From Sulfuriferula sp. AH1 (GTDB lineage Bacteria > Pseudomonadota > Gammaproteobacteria > Burkholderiales > Sulfuriferulaceae), in NCBI RefSeq assembly GCF_002162035.1, contig NZ_CP021138.1, forward strand, positions 434,001 through 498,000: a stretch of 64,000 nucleotides of DNA. The letters are read 5' to 3'. Positions within the stretch are counted from its first letter, which is position 1, and each line of letters begins with the position of its first letter. This document shows positions 37,339 through 46,091 of this stretch, in pieces. Made by a program: the position numbers and the translations under genes. The notes below the pieces were generated by a model. It was not told the origin of the DNA and ran no database searches. It was given only the letters and a program-made list of their open reading frames with translations.

Positions 37339-40300
37339 CTATAACAATACGCGTTCTATGCCGCCGTGATTGGCTTGCTCGATATAATTTTCCATCCAGT
37401 TGTCACCTAACAGCTTTTTGGCCATTTCGACCACGATGTAATCCGTAGTAGTGTCAGCATCATTGTCGTAGCGCGCCAGGCCCTGCAGGCAGGAAGGACA
37501 GGCGGTTAGTATTTTCACGGGTGTTGCCGCGCCGGAATCGGCACGGATTTCCCCGACGGCTTTGCGGATTTCTTCTTCCTTGCGGAAGCGAACCTGTGTG
37601 GAAATGTCTGGGCGGGTGACCGCGAGCGTGCCTGATTCGCCACAGCAGCGGTCGGATAGCGTGACGGGTTCGCCCATGAGCTGATTCACGACTTTCAGCG
37701 GTTGATATGTCTTCATGGGAGTATGGCAAGGATCATGATACATATAGCGCGTGCCGGAAACACCATCGAGTTTCAATCCTTTTTCCATCAAATATTCGTG
37801 GATGTCAAGCAGACGGCAGCCGGGGAATATTTTCTCGAACTGGTACTTGAGTAATTGATCCATGCAGGTGCCGCACGATACGATTACTGTTTTGATATCC
37901 AGATAATTGAGCGTATTGGCAACACGATGGAACAGCACGCGATTTTCTGTGGTGATCGCCTCCCCTTTATCCGCCTGACCGCCAGAAGTTTGCGGATAAC
38001 CGCAGCACAGATATCCGGGCGGCAGGACGGTTTGCGCACCCAGTTCAAACAGCATGGCCTGTGTTGCCAGCCCTACCTGCGAAAACAGACGTTCCGAACC
38101 GCAGCCGGGGAAATAGAATACCGCATCCGAATCCTCGGTGACTTTTGCCGGATTGCGAATGACCGGCACAATCTTGGCATCTTCCAGCCCTAATAAGGCG
38201 CGGCTGGTTTTCTTTGGCAGACCGCCGGGCATGGGCTTGTTGATGAAATGAATCACTTGTGCCTTAATCGGTGCTTTGCCTAAAGTGGCCGGCGGATGTG
38301 CGGTTTGCGCCTTAATCAGGCCGATTCTTTTACCGAATTGGTAACCCAGACGCTGTGCTTTGTAGCCCCATTCTATCATGATCTTGCGGGTCAGCTTGAT
38401 CGTAGTCGGATCGGTGGCATTGAGGAAGAACATGCTAGCAGACGTCCCGGGATTGAATTTCTTCTTCCCCTGCTTGCGCAGGAAATTGCGCATCGCAATG
38501 GAAACATCGCCAAAATCGATATTCACCGGGCACGGATTGAGACATTTATGGCATACCGTGCAATGATCGGCAACATCGCCGAATTCGTCGAAATGCTTGA
38601 TCGATATGCCGCGCCGGGTCTGTTCCTCGTACAGGAACGCCTCGATCAGCAACGAGGTGGCCAGAATCTTGTTGCGCGGCGAATAAAGCAAATTTGCACG
38701 CGGGATATGGGTATTGCAAACCGGCTTGCATTTGCCGCAACGCAAGCAATCCTTGATCGAGTCGGCGATTTCGCCGATCTCGGATTTTTCCATGATCAGC
38801 GATTCGGTTTCCAGCAGCGAAAAGCTCGGGGTATAGGCGTTGCGCAGGTCGGCGCCGGGCAGCAGTTTGCCTTTGTTAAAACGGCCTTCCGGGTCTACCT
38901 TGTTTTTATATTGGACAAAACTGTCTATGGCAGCCTCTTCCAGATACTCCATTTTGGTCAGGCCGATGCCATGCTCGCCGGAAATCACGCCACCAAGATC
39001 GCCGGCCAGTTGCATGATGCGCGCCACGGCAGCGTTCGCAGTTTGCAGCATGGCATAATCATCGGAATTGACCGGCAGATTGGTATGCACATTGCCATCG
39101 CCGGCATGCATGTGTAACGCCACGAATACCCGGCTCTTGCGTATCGCCAGATGAATCTCGTCGCATTTGTCCAGAATAGGCTGGTATTCGCGGCCGACAA
39201 AAATCTGATGTATCTCACGGCGTACTTCGCGTTTCCACGATACGCGGATGGTGTGGTCCTGCAACGCATGGAATACGCTTGTGTGGGTATTGGCCCCGAT
39301 CATTTCGGTGGTGGCGATGCCGAGCTCTGCAGTCGCCGGCGAGTCGTCGAGATGGGCAAGCAGCCACTTCCAGCGCGTGCGTGTCTTGTTCAGCATCTCA
39401 AGTGTGCGGGCCCGGCGCTGTTCCGTCATTTGCGGGTCGGCGACGGTATCTTCGTCGCTGAATAACGGTAATTCGCTCTGGAAGAATTCGAGCAGGGCAT
39501 CAATCAATGCCAGCTTGTTCCGGGTGGACAGCTCGATGTTGATGCGTTCTATGCCATCTGAATAGTCAGCCAGTCGCGGCAGCGGAATGACCACATCCTC
39601 ATTGATCTTGAAAGCATTGGTGTGAGCGGCAATGGCGGCAGTACGCGCGCGATCCAGCCAGAATTTCCGCCGAGCCTCGACGCTGACAGCCACGAACCCT
39701 TCGCCGCCGCGGGCGTTGGCAAGCTGCACAATATGGGCGGCAGCTTCACCGCAAGCGGTTTCACTGTCCGATACGACATCGGCCAGCAATACCATGTTGG
39801 GCCGATGATTGCGGTTAGCCTTGGTCGCATAGCCGACAGCCTTGATGTAACGCGCATCCAGATGTTCCAGTCCCGCCAGGATGGCATCGGGATGGGCGTC
39901 CAGATAATCCTTGATCTCGACGATGGCAGGCACCGCGTCACGGACCTGGCCAAAGAATTCCAGGCAAACGGTGCGTGTGTGTGCGGGCAGCTTGTGCAGG
40001 ATGAAGCGGGCCGAGGTGATGATGCCGTCGCAGCCTTCTTTCTGTATGCCAGGAAGGCCGGCCAGAAACTTGTCGGTGACATCCTTGCCCAGGCCGACCT
40101 TGCGGAAATGCTGGCCCGGTATCGCGAGTATTTCCGGTTCGGCAACGGGTGTTACGCCATCAATGGCATAACGGCGCACTTCGAAACGTGCCATTTCCGC
40201 ATCGTGGATCTTGCCGAAATTATGGCCGATGCGGGTAATTTCCAGCCATTCGGCATCGGGCGTCACCATGCGCCAGGACACCAGATTGTCAAGCGCAGTG

Positions 40301-41169
40301 CCCCACAATACGGCCTTTTTACCACCGGCGTTCATTGCAACATTACCGCCTATGCACGACGCATCTGCCGAGGTGGGATCAACTGCGAATACCAGTCCTG
40401 CCGCATCGGCGGCTTCCATTACGCGCCGGGTCACTACCCCTGCGCCGCAATGGATGGTGGCGTAATCGCGGTCAGCTCCGGCCAGACGCAATACTTCCAC
40501 GCTGGAAAGCGCCTCCAGTTTTTCGGTGTTGATCACAGCCGAGTATTTGTCGAGCGGGATGGCACCGCCGGTATAACCCGTGCCGCCACCACGAGGAATG
40601 ATGGTCAATCCTAATTCAATGCAGCCTTTTACCAGATGAGCGATTTCGGCTTCGGTATCGGGATTGAGTACGACAAACGGGTATTCGACTCGCCAGTCGG
40701 TTGCATCGGTGACGTGGGATACGCGCGCCAGGCCATCGAACTGGATGTTGTCACGGCGGGTATGACGCGCAAGTTTCTTGATGACATCGCGGCGCAATTG
40801 CAGCGTGCGCGCAAAGCCGGCCTCGAAATCGACGATGGCCTGCCGCGCGGCGGACAGCACAGGGGCTACCAGCGCATTATCCTGGCGTCTGGATTCGATT
40901 TCGTTGAGTCGATGATTGAGGGCTTCGATGAGTGCTGCAAGCCGTTTGGGATTGGCGAGCAAGTCATCTTGCAGGTAGGGGTTGCGTGACACCACCCAGA
41001 TATCGCCCAGCACCTCGAATAACATGCGCGCTGAACGACCGGTACGGCGTTCGTCGCGGAGCTGATTGAGTATGGTCCATGCGTCATTTCCCAACAGGCG
41101 AATGACGATCTCGCGGTCGGAAAACGAAGTGTAGTTATAGGGAATTTCGCGTAAGCGTGGGCTGTTCAT
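37339..41169 (-). CDS. DUF3683 FAD/FMN-binding and Fe-S oxidoreductase (GlcD-GlcF-like fusion)
   Basis: A very large (about 1276-residue) oxidoreductase. An N-terminal DUF3683-type region of about 150 residues is followed by an FAD-binding PCMH/GlcD-like domain ([38 protein letters not shown]), an FAD-linked C-terminal oxidase domain ([31 protein letters not shown]), two 4Fe-4S motifs ([23 protein letters not shown]) and two CCG-type cysteine-rich domains ([32 protein letters not shown]). This is like a fused GlcD-GlcF or D-lactate dehydrogenase. The substrate is unknown; D-2-hydroxyacids are a reasonable guess. Start is ATG 41169 or GTG 41175. It is monocistronic and convergent with aroK. 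Confidence 0.85.
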   Translation of the reverse strand: MNSPRLREIPYNYTSFSDREIVIRLLGNDAWTILNQLRDERRTGRSARMLFEVLGDIWVVSRNPYLQDDLLANPKRLAALIEALNHRLNEIESRRQDNALVAPVLSAARQAIVDFEAGFARTLQLRRDVIKKLARHTRRDNIQFDGLARVSHVTDATDWRVEYPFVVLNPDTEAEIAHLVKGCIELGLTIIPRGGGTGYTGGAIPLDKYSAVINTEKLEALSSVEVLRLAGADRDYATIHCGAGVVTRRVMEAADAAGLVFAVDPTSADASCIGGNVAMNAGGKKAVLWGTALDNLVSWRMVTPDAEWLEITRIGHNFGKIHDAEMARFEVRRYAIDGVTPVAEPEILAIPGQHFRKVGLGKDVTDKFLAGLPGIQKEGCDGIITSARFILHKLPAHTRTVCLEFFGQVRDAVPAIVEIKDYLDAHPDAILAGLEHLDARYIKAVGYATKANRNHRPNMVLLADVVSDSETACGEAAAHIVQLANARGGEGFVAVSVEARRKFWLDRARTAAIAAHTNAFKINEDVVIPLPRLADYSDGIERINIELSTRNKLALIDALLEFFQSELPLFSDEDTVADPQMTEQRRARTLEMLNKTRTRWKWLLAHLDDSPATAELGIATTEMIGANTHTSVFHALQDHTIRVSWKREVRREIHQIFVGREYQPILDKCDEIHLAIRKSRVFVALHMHAGDGNVHTNLPVNSDDYAMLQTANAAVARIMQLAGDLGGVISGEHGIGLTKMEYLEEAAIDSFVQYKNKVDPEGRFNKGKLLPGADLRNAYTPSFSLLETESLIMEKSEIGEIADSIKDCLRCGKCKPVCNTHIPRANLLYSPRNKILATSLLIEAFLYEEQTRRGISIKHFDEFGDVADHCTVCHKCLNPCPVNIDFGDVSIAMRNFLRKQGKKKFNPGTSASMFFLNATDPTTIKLTRKIMIEWGYKAQRLGYQFGKRIGLIKAQTAHPPATLGKAPIKAQVIHFINKPMPGGLPKKTSRALLGLEDAKIVPVIRNPAKVTEDSDAVFYFPGCGSERLFSQVGLATQAMLFELGAQTVLPPGYLCCGYPQTSGGQADKGEAITTENRVLFHRVANTLNYLDIKTVIVSCGTCMDQLLKYQFEKIFPGCRLLDIHEYLMEKGLKLDGVSGTRYMYHDPCHTPMKTYQPLKVVNQLMGEPVTLSDRCCGESGTLAVTRPDISTQVRFRKEEEIRKAVGEIRADSGAATPVKILTACPSCLQGLARYDNDADTTTDYIVVEMAKKLLGDNWMENYIEQANHGGIERVLL

Positions 41170-41328
41170 GAGCACGAGCGGTGATTACCAAAGTGCTATT
41201 TTAACAGCAACTCGCGCGATATATAACCATTTCAATGTGCAGGTTAAATGCGGTACGCCTATGCTTTCAAGCAACAAAAGTAGTTTGATACTGTTTTTGA
41301 CGAAGCAGGCAGCGGATTTATGCTTCCC

Positions 41329-42075
41329 CTAATCACAGGGTGCATCGCATGCATTCTTGTTCAACGAGCCCATTTTCTTAAGCCGTCGCGCCATGTGATA
41401 AGCCAGCTTATCGGCCGAGGCAGGATTCTGTCCGGTATAAAGCTGGCGGTCGATGACGACATGTTCGGTACCGGGCGCGGCGAAACTCAGTTTGCCGCCC
41501 AGAGCAGCCAATTGGTCTGCCAGCAGGTCGGGCAGGCGCTGGCTTAATCCCGCGAGCTGCTCTTCTTCAGGACTGAAACAGGTGAGCTGGTAACCTGCAA
41601 ACAGCCAGTGGCCTTCATGCTGGGCAGGGATCAGGCCGGCGGGGCCATGGCAGATGGCGCCGATCAGTCCATGATTGGCCAGAGTGCGCTTCACCAGCGT
41701 GCCGGCAGCTGCGGAATCAATCAGATCGACCATGGGGCCGTGTCCGCCCGGGAAAAAGACCGCATCGTATTTCACGCCGGTAAGGGCGATGCGTTCCAGC
41801 GACAACGGCGTACGCCAGGCGTCGATCTCGTCCAGCTGCTCGCGCAGATTAAGGATGCGTCCCATGTCGTGGCCATGGAATTCGGGGGCAAAGCAGTTTT
41901 CATCCAGCATCGCAGGCTTGCCTTTGGGTGTGGCGATGCTGATCTGGTGGCCGTGTTCCAGGAATAAATGGTGCGCAGGGACAAATTCCTGTGCCCAGAA
42001 ACCGGTGGCCATCATGGTACCGTCATTGAGCGGCAGACTGTCGGCCGCGGTGAGGATGAAAAGAACATGTGCCAT
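41329..42075 (-). CDS. DJ-1/PfpI superfamily protein (class I glutamine amidotransferase-like)
   Basis: A DJ-1/PfpI fold protein of 248 residues, closest in look to Hsp31/glyoxalase III-type members that act as glutathione-independent glyoxalases or chaperones. The nucleophile elbow is ICHGPAG with Cys142; the glycine-rich FFPGGHGPM precedes it, and TGFWAQEFVPAHHLF near residue 30 supplies the usual Glu (Glu30). The C-terminal tail (NKNACDAPCD) is unusual in holding two cysteines. It overlaps nothing; DUF4197 lies 3 bases downstream of its start, on the same strand and upstream in transcription. Chemistry cannot be settled from sequence. Confidence 0.82.
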   Translation of the reverse strand: MAHVLFILTAADSLPLNDGTMMATGFWAQEFVPAHHLFLEHGHQISIATPKGKPAMLDENCFAPEFHGHDMGRILNLREQLDEIDAWRTPLSLERIALTGVKYDAVFFPGGHGPMVDLIDSAAAGTLVKRTLANHGLIGAICHGPAGLIPAQHEGHWLFAGYQLTCFSPEEEQLAGLSQRLPDLLADQLAALGGKLSFAAPGTEHVVIDRQLYTGQNPASADKLAYHMARRLKKMGSLNKNACDAPCD

Positions 42076-42078
42076 AGG

Positions 42079-42876
42079 TTATTGCTGTAACGCGCCGAAT
42101 ACTGTTTTTAAAAGAGTGCTGCTGTATTTGCTTGCGATGTTGCTGGTGTATTGTACCGGATCGGCGCGCAAGGATTTTTCCTCATTGCCGATCGTCAGAT
42201 ACAGGCCATCGAGCGCTTTTTGGGTAATATAACGCTCTATATTGGCATCCTGCTGATTAACCAGTCCGACCTGGGCGGCTTGCCCTGCCAGCTGGTTATA
42301 CTGTTGCGCCAATCCGAGTTTTCGGGTGTAACGGCTTACGATGGGCAGGAATGTCTGCTGCAGCCTGGTCTCCGAATTTCGGCGGAAATATTCGGTTCCT
42401 GCGGTGTCGCCGCCAGTGAGGATGCCCTTCGCATCGGTCAGCGTCATATTCTTGACAGCATTTATGAGTAAAGTCCTGGCAGCGGGGACTGCCGCTTCCG
42501 CGGCGCGGTTCATCGCAACGTTCAGATCGTCAAAGGCCTGGCCCTGCCCCAGCATGCGCATGACGCCTTCCGCTTTCTGCAGGCCCGGCGGCAACGGGAT
42601 TTTGACTTGCGGATTGTCCAGAAAGCCGCCATTACGGCCAAGCTGGCTGACGGCGTTATTGGCGCCTTGTATCAGCGCCTGTTTTAAACCGGTATTGGCC
42701 TGGGCATCGGTGATATTGTCGACGCCGGCTGCCAATGTGGCTGTGCTGATGACAAGTCCGATAAAAAAGATGACAATTGCAGGAATTCGCCGCACTTGAT
42801 TCGCCGCACATGCAGTGCCGTTTTGCGGAGTGGTGCAAAGCGCAAGGCAAATCCGATTCGGCAGGCCTTTAAGCAT
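42079..42876 (-). CDS. DUF4197 family exported protein
   Basis: Recognised as DUF4197, a family of periplasmic proteins of unknown function. Typical parts are GLKQALIQGANNAVSQLGRNGG, IPLPPGLQKAEGVMRMLGQG and the C-terminal DGLYLTIGNEEKSLRADP. I chose the ATG at 42876 for its GAGGAA Shine-Dalgarno; this leaves a long n-region before the signal-peptide core (RRIPAIVIFFIGLVISTATLAA). A GTG at 42795 would begin right at MRRIPAIVIF and is a good alternative. The tlpA-like gene on the other strand starts only 28 bases from this ATG. The transcript continues into the DJ-1 gene. Confidence 0.82.
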   Translation of the reverse strand: MLKGLPNRICLALCTTPQNGTACAANQVRRIPAIVIFFIGLVISTATLAAGVDNITDAQANTGLKQALIQGANNAVSQLGRNGGFLDNPQVKIPLPPGLQKAEGVMRMLGQGQAFDDLNVAMNRAAEAAVPAARTLLINAVKNMTLTDAKGILTGGDTAGTEYFRRNSETRLQQTFLPIVSRYTRKLGLAQQYNQLAGQAAQVGLVNQQDANIERYITQKALDGLYLTIGNEEKSLRADPVQYTSNIASKYSSTLLKTVFGALQQ

Positions 42877-42904
42877 ATGGAAATTCCTCAAGGATATAAA
42901 CGAG

Positions 42905-43414
42905 ATGGGTAACAAACAATATCACAAGTTATTCGTATTTGCTGCTCTGGGCATCGTGCTCGCGGTGATGTTGTATCTGGGGCTGACGCAGAAACCTGCG
43001 GCACCGGCCTTGACCATGACCGATTTGTCGGGGAAACCGGTCGCTTTGGCGCAATTGCGCGGCAAAACGGTGCTGGTTAATTTTTGGGCGACGAGTTGCC
43101 CGGGATGCGTCAAGGAAATGCCGCAATTGGTTGATACCTATACCCGTTACCACGATAAAGGATTCGAGTTGGTGGCCGTATCCATGAGTTACGATCCTGC
43201 CGATCATGTGCGGCAGTTCGCGGCTGAACGCGGTCTGCCCTTCCCGGTGGTGATGGATAGCCGGGGCGATATTGCGCATGCGTTCGGCGATGTCAAATTG
43301 ACACCGACGTCGTTCCTGATCGATGCAGATGGGCATATTGTCGAGCAGACCATAGGCGATCTGGATTTTGTGAAACTGCGGCAATATCTTGACGGCATAG
43401 GCAAACACTCATGA
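42905..43414 (+). CDS. TlpA/ResA-like thiol-disulfide oxidoreductase (first)
   Basis: A membrane-anchored thioredoxin-fold protein of 169 residues. The N-terminal anchor is KLFVFAALGIVLAVMLYLGL; the active site is CPGC within FWATSCPGCVKEMPQL; the cis-Pro loop is KLTPTSFLIDADG. Such proteins reduce apocytochrome or copper-site thiols in the periplasm. The start at 42905 has AAGGA upstream, overlapping the minus-strand Shine-Dalgarno of DUF4197. It overlaps the DinB-like gene by 4 bases. Given System II genes elsewhere in the window it could act as the ResA/CcsX-type reductant, an inference only. Confidence 0.85.
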   Translation: MGNKQYHKLFVFAALGIVLAVMLYLGLTQKPAAPALTMTDLSGKPVALAQLRGKTVLVNFWATSCPGCVKEMPQLVDTYTRYHDKGFELVAVSMSYDPADHVRQFAAERGLPFPVVMDSRGDIAHAFGDVKLTPTSFLIDADGHIVEQTIGDLDFVKLRQYLDGIGKHS

Positions 43415-43956
43415 GTGCGAATGCGCCGTATGCATGGAAAAGTTATTTTGTCGTGCAGGCCGATTATCAGCAGTGGGCGAATGACAGGCTGTTTGCCGCT
43501 TTGGGACGAGTGGATGCCGATTTGCTGACGAGCGCTCAGGGCTTGTATTTCGATAGCATACATCACACCGTCGACCACATATTGCTGGTCAACCGGCTTT
43601 GGTTTGCGCGTTTGCGCGGCGAGAGGTTTGTTGCGGATTTCGCCAAAATAACCCACACGGACTGGAATCAGCTGATAGAAGTCACCCAGGCCCAAGCGCG
43701 AGAATTACAGCTTTGGCTGGAGCAATGCGATGATGCGTTTTTTGAGCGTCAATTGGCCTATTTCACGACCAAGGGAGAGCCGCAGCAAATGTGGATGCGG
43801 GATGTCCTTACCCATATGATGACGCATCAGGTGCATCATCGCGGACAGATTTCGGCGGTCATCACGCGTTTGGGTTATCGCAGTCTGGAAATGGACTATG
43901 TCTATTACAAGCGCCAGATGGATGCGTACCGGAGCGAAGTGGCTGCTATTCCTTGA
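43411..43956 (+). CDS. DinB family protein (putative metal-dependent)
   Basis: A 181-residue four-helix DinB/YfiT-type protein, a superfamily whose members usually bind a metal with three histidines and often act in thiol-dependent transferase reactions. Candidate ligands are in SIHHTVDHILLVNRLWF near residue 50 and THQVHHRGQISAVI near residue 138. The N-terminal FVVQADYQQWANDRLFAALG is a family signature. It overlaps the end of the upstream thioredoxin gene by 4 bases, and its 3' end overlaps the convergent second thioredoxin gene by 11 bases. Substrate unknown. Confidence 0.87.
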   Translation: MSANAPYAWKSYFVVQADYQQWANDRLFAALGRVDADLLTSAQGLYFDSIHHTVDHILLVNRLWFARLRGERFVADFAKITHTDWNQLIEVTQAQARELQLWLEQCDDAFFERQLAYFTTKGEPQQMWMRDVLTHMMTHQVHHRGQISAVITRLGYRSLEMDYVYYKRQMDAYRSEVAAIP

Positions 43957-44482
43957 GTAAAGGCGTCACCAGGTTTTCGAGCCGGCCGTAATATACCTGA
44001 CCGCTGATTTTATGGCGGATCACTCCCTTTTTATCAATGACGAACGACATCGGGACTTTTTTGATCTCGCCGAACGCCTGCTGTGTGGCGGCATCGGCTA
44101 GCCCTGCCGGAAAAGTATAAGCCTGCTGTTGCATAAACTGGGCAACCAGTTTCGGGTCGTCTTCAATCGACAGCGCCAAAATTTCGACGCCTTTCGCATG
44201 CCAGTCGCGGTAGAATGCCTGCATGCCGGGCATTTCATGGCGGCAATACGGGCACCAGGTCGCCCAGAAATTCACTACCACGACTTTGCCGCGCAAGGAG
44301 GCGAGCGGGATCACCCGCCCATCGGTGGTGGTGATCGCCACATTGGCGACGGGGCGATCTTCATCCGATACCCAGGCCGGTGGCCGGAACCAGAAATACA
44401 CGATCAGAATCAGTAAAATCAGGGTGAATGGGCTGGGAGTGAGTTTCCTGACCCAGGGATGGCTGGCAAATTGTTTAAGCAT
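43946..44482 (-). CDS. TlpA/ResA-like thiol-disulfide oxidoreductase (second)
   Basis: Another membrane-anchored thioredoxin-fold protein (about 178 residues). Anchor: TPSPFTLILLILIVYFWF; active site CPYC in FWATWCPYCRHEMPG; cis-Pro loop KKVPMSFVIDKKG. It differs from the first one in the active-site dipeptide (PY against PG), which usually shifts redox potential. I chose the ATG at 44482; a TTG at 44494 is also in frame. The start lies only 12 bases from that of hemJ on the other strand. No clear Shine-Dalgarno is visible. The two thioredoxin genes flank dinB and face each other. Confidence 0.85.
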   Translation of the reverse strand: MLKQFASHPWVRKLTPSPFTLILLILIVYFWFRPPAWVSDEDRPVANVAITTTDGRVIPLASLRGKVVVVNFWATWCPYCRHEMPGMQAFYRDWHAKGVEILALSIEDDPKLVAQFMQQQAYTFPAGLADAATQQAFGEIKKVPMSFVIDKKGVIRHKISGQVYYGRLENLVTPLLKE

Positions 44483-44494
44483 GTAGGGGTTCAA

Positions 44495-44911
44495 ATGTTG
44501 TGGATTAAGGCGTTACATATCATTTTCGTAACCAGCTGGTTCGCCGGGCTGTTCTATTTGCCGCGGTTGTTCGTTAACCACGCCATGGTTAATGACACTG
44601 CAACGGTTGCCCAGTTCAAATTGATGGAACGCAAATTGTATCGGTTTATGACGCCGTTAGGGGTGTTGGCATTGGTCTTCGGCACCTGGCTCTGGCTCGG
44701 ATACGGTTATACAGGCACATGGTTGCATATTAAACTGGCTCTGGTCGGGGGGCTTGTTGTCTATCATTTGTATTGCGGGCATCTGGTAAAAGTGTTCGCA
44801 GCAGACGGGAATAAGCGTAGCCACGTGTTTTACCGCTGGTTTAATGAATTGCCGGTATTGGTCTTGTTTGTAGTGGTGTTGTTGGTGGTATTGAAACCGG
44901 AGTTTGCATGA
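44495..44911 (+). CDS. hemJ: HemJ-type protoporphyrinogen oxidase (CopD-like membrane protein)
   Basis: A small polytopic membrane protein of 138 residues that I recognise as HemJ, the protoporphyrinogen IX oxidase found in bacteria lacking HemG or HemY. It begins MLWIKALHIIFVTSWFAGLF, has the conserved LPRLFV and the helix with LHIKLALVGGLVVYHLYCG, and ends VVVLLVVLKPEFA. Four hydrophobic segments are visible. The start at 44495 has GGGG 5-9 bases upstream. It is followed by an RlmL-type methyltransferase with a 4-base overlap. HemJ together with hemL and hemB places three haem pathway genes in this window. Confidence 0.85.
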   Translation: MLWIKALHIIFVTSWFAGLFYLPRLFVNHAMVNDTATVAQFKLMERKLYRFMTPLGVLALVFGTWLWLGYGYTGTWLHIKLALVGGLVVYHLYCGHLVKVFAADGNKRSHVFYRWFNELPVLVLFVVVLLVVLKPEFA

Positions 44912-46059
44912 CAAAAAAATTGGAACAGTTTTTCGCTACCTGCCCGCGCGGGCTTGAAGGTCTGCTTGGCGACGAATTGCGCGAGCAGGGCGCTGAGGCG
45001 ATTGCGCCGACTTACGGCGGGGTGGCATTTTCGGGTGGATTCGAACTGTGTTACCGGGTGAATCTGTATTCGCGTCTGGCGAGCCGGGTGTTATGGCGGG
45101 TAGGCGGCGGCGAATATCGGGACGAGGAGGATATTTACCAGGGCGCATTGTCGTTCGACTGGCCTGCGCTGTTCAGCGTCGAGCGCACGATCGTGGTGAA
45201 GATGACGGCGCAGAAATCGCCATTGAAGAGTCTGGAGTTCACGACATTACGCATCAAGGATGCGGTTTGTGACCGTTTTCGCGATGCGACCGGCAAGCGC
45301 CCCGATGTGGATATCCGCGAGCCGGATGTGCGCATCCATGCCTTTCTGACGGCGACGACATGTACGCTGTATCTGGATACGTCGGGTGCCTCGCTGTTCA
45401 AGCGCGGCCTGCGCAAACAGGCCGGCGCGGCACCGCTGAACGAGAATCTGGCGGCGGGCATGATCAAGCTGTCGGGCTGGCAACCTGGCGTACCGTTTTT
45501 TGACCCGATGTGCGGCAGCGGCACCATCCTGATGGAAGCCGCGCAGGTGGCGCTGAATATCGCGCCGGGCAGTCATCGCGATTTCGGCTTCGAAAAATTG
45601 ACCCGTTTCGACCCCGGGGTATGGCTGCCGATCAAGCAAGCCGCCGTCGATGCGCAATTGCCGGCCACGCCGCAACCGATTTATGGCAGGGACATGTTCG
45701 GTGATTCATTGCGCGACGCGCGCGTGAATCTGGAAGCGGCCGGGCTGGGAAATGTGATCGAGCTGAAGCAGGGGAACGTGCTGGAAGTGCCGGCACCGGC
45801 TGAATCCGGCATCATTGTGACCAATCCGCCGTATGGCATCCGCATCGGCGAACAGGCTGAGCTGGCTGAATTCTATCCCAGGCTGGGCGACTGGCTGAAA
45901 CGCAGATGTGCGGGGTGGAATGCCTACATCCTGTCGGCGGACATGAATCTGCCCAAGCTGATACGGCTCAATGCGAGCAAACGCACGCCGTTGTTCAACG
46001 GTGCGCTGGAGTGCCGCTTGTTCGAATACAAGATTGTAGCGGGGTCGGCGCGGAAATAA
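44908..46059 (+). CDS. RlmL-type 23S rRNA guanine-N2 methyltransferase
   Basis: A THUMP-domain SAM-dependent RNA methyltransferase, like the N-terminal half of RlmL, which makes m2G2445 in 23S rRNA. The start has the family segment FFATCPRGLEGLLGDEL; the SAM site is FFDPMCGSGTILMEAA near residue 200, and the catalytic NPPYG (TNPPYGIRIG) near residue 311. It lacks the fused RlmK half found in gammaproteobacteria; 383 residues is right for the separate form. It overlaps the hemJ stop by 4 bases and converges on pilU with a 32-base gap. Confidence 0.9.
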   Translation: MTKKLEQFFATCPRGLEGLLGDELREQGAEAIAPTYGGVAFSGGFELCYRVNLYSRLASRVLWRVGGGEYRDEEDIYQGALSFDWPALFSVERTIVVKMTAQKSPLKSLEFTTLRIKDAVCDRFRDATGKRPDVDIREPDVRIHAFLTATTCTLYLDTSGASLFKRGLRKQAGAAPLNENLAAGMIKLSGWQPGVPFFDPMCGSGTILMEAAQVALNIAPGSHRDFGFEKLTRFDPGVWLPIKQAAVDAQLPATPQPIYGRDMFGDSLRDARVNLEAAGLGNVIELKQGNVLEVPAPAESGIIVTNPPYGIRIGEQAELAEFYPRLGDWLKRRCAGWNAYILSADMNLPKLIRLNASKRTPLFNGALECRLFEYKIVAGSARK

Positions 46060-46091
46060 ATGAGCGACGCCGCAGCGCCGCAAATTCAATT

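Noticed and set aside
38296-40614. Long plus-strand frames antisense to the DUF3683 oxidoreductase
   Set aside because: They shadow a gene with clear FAD and Fe-S motifs and have no independent features.
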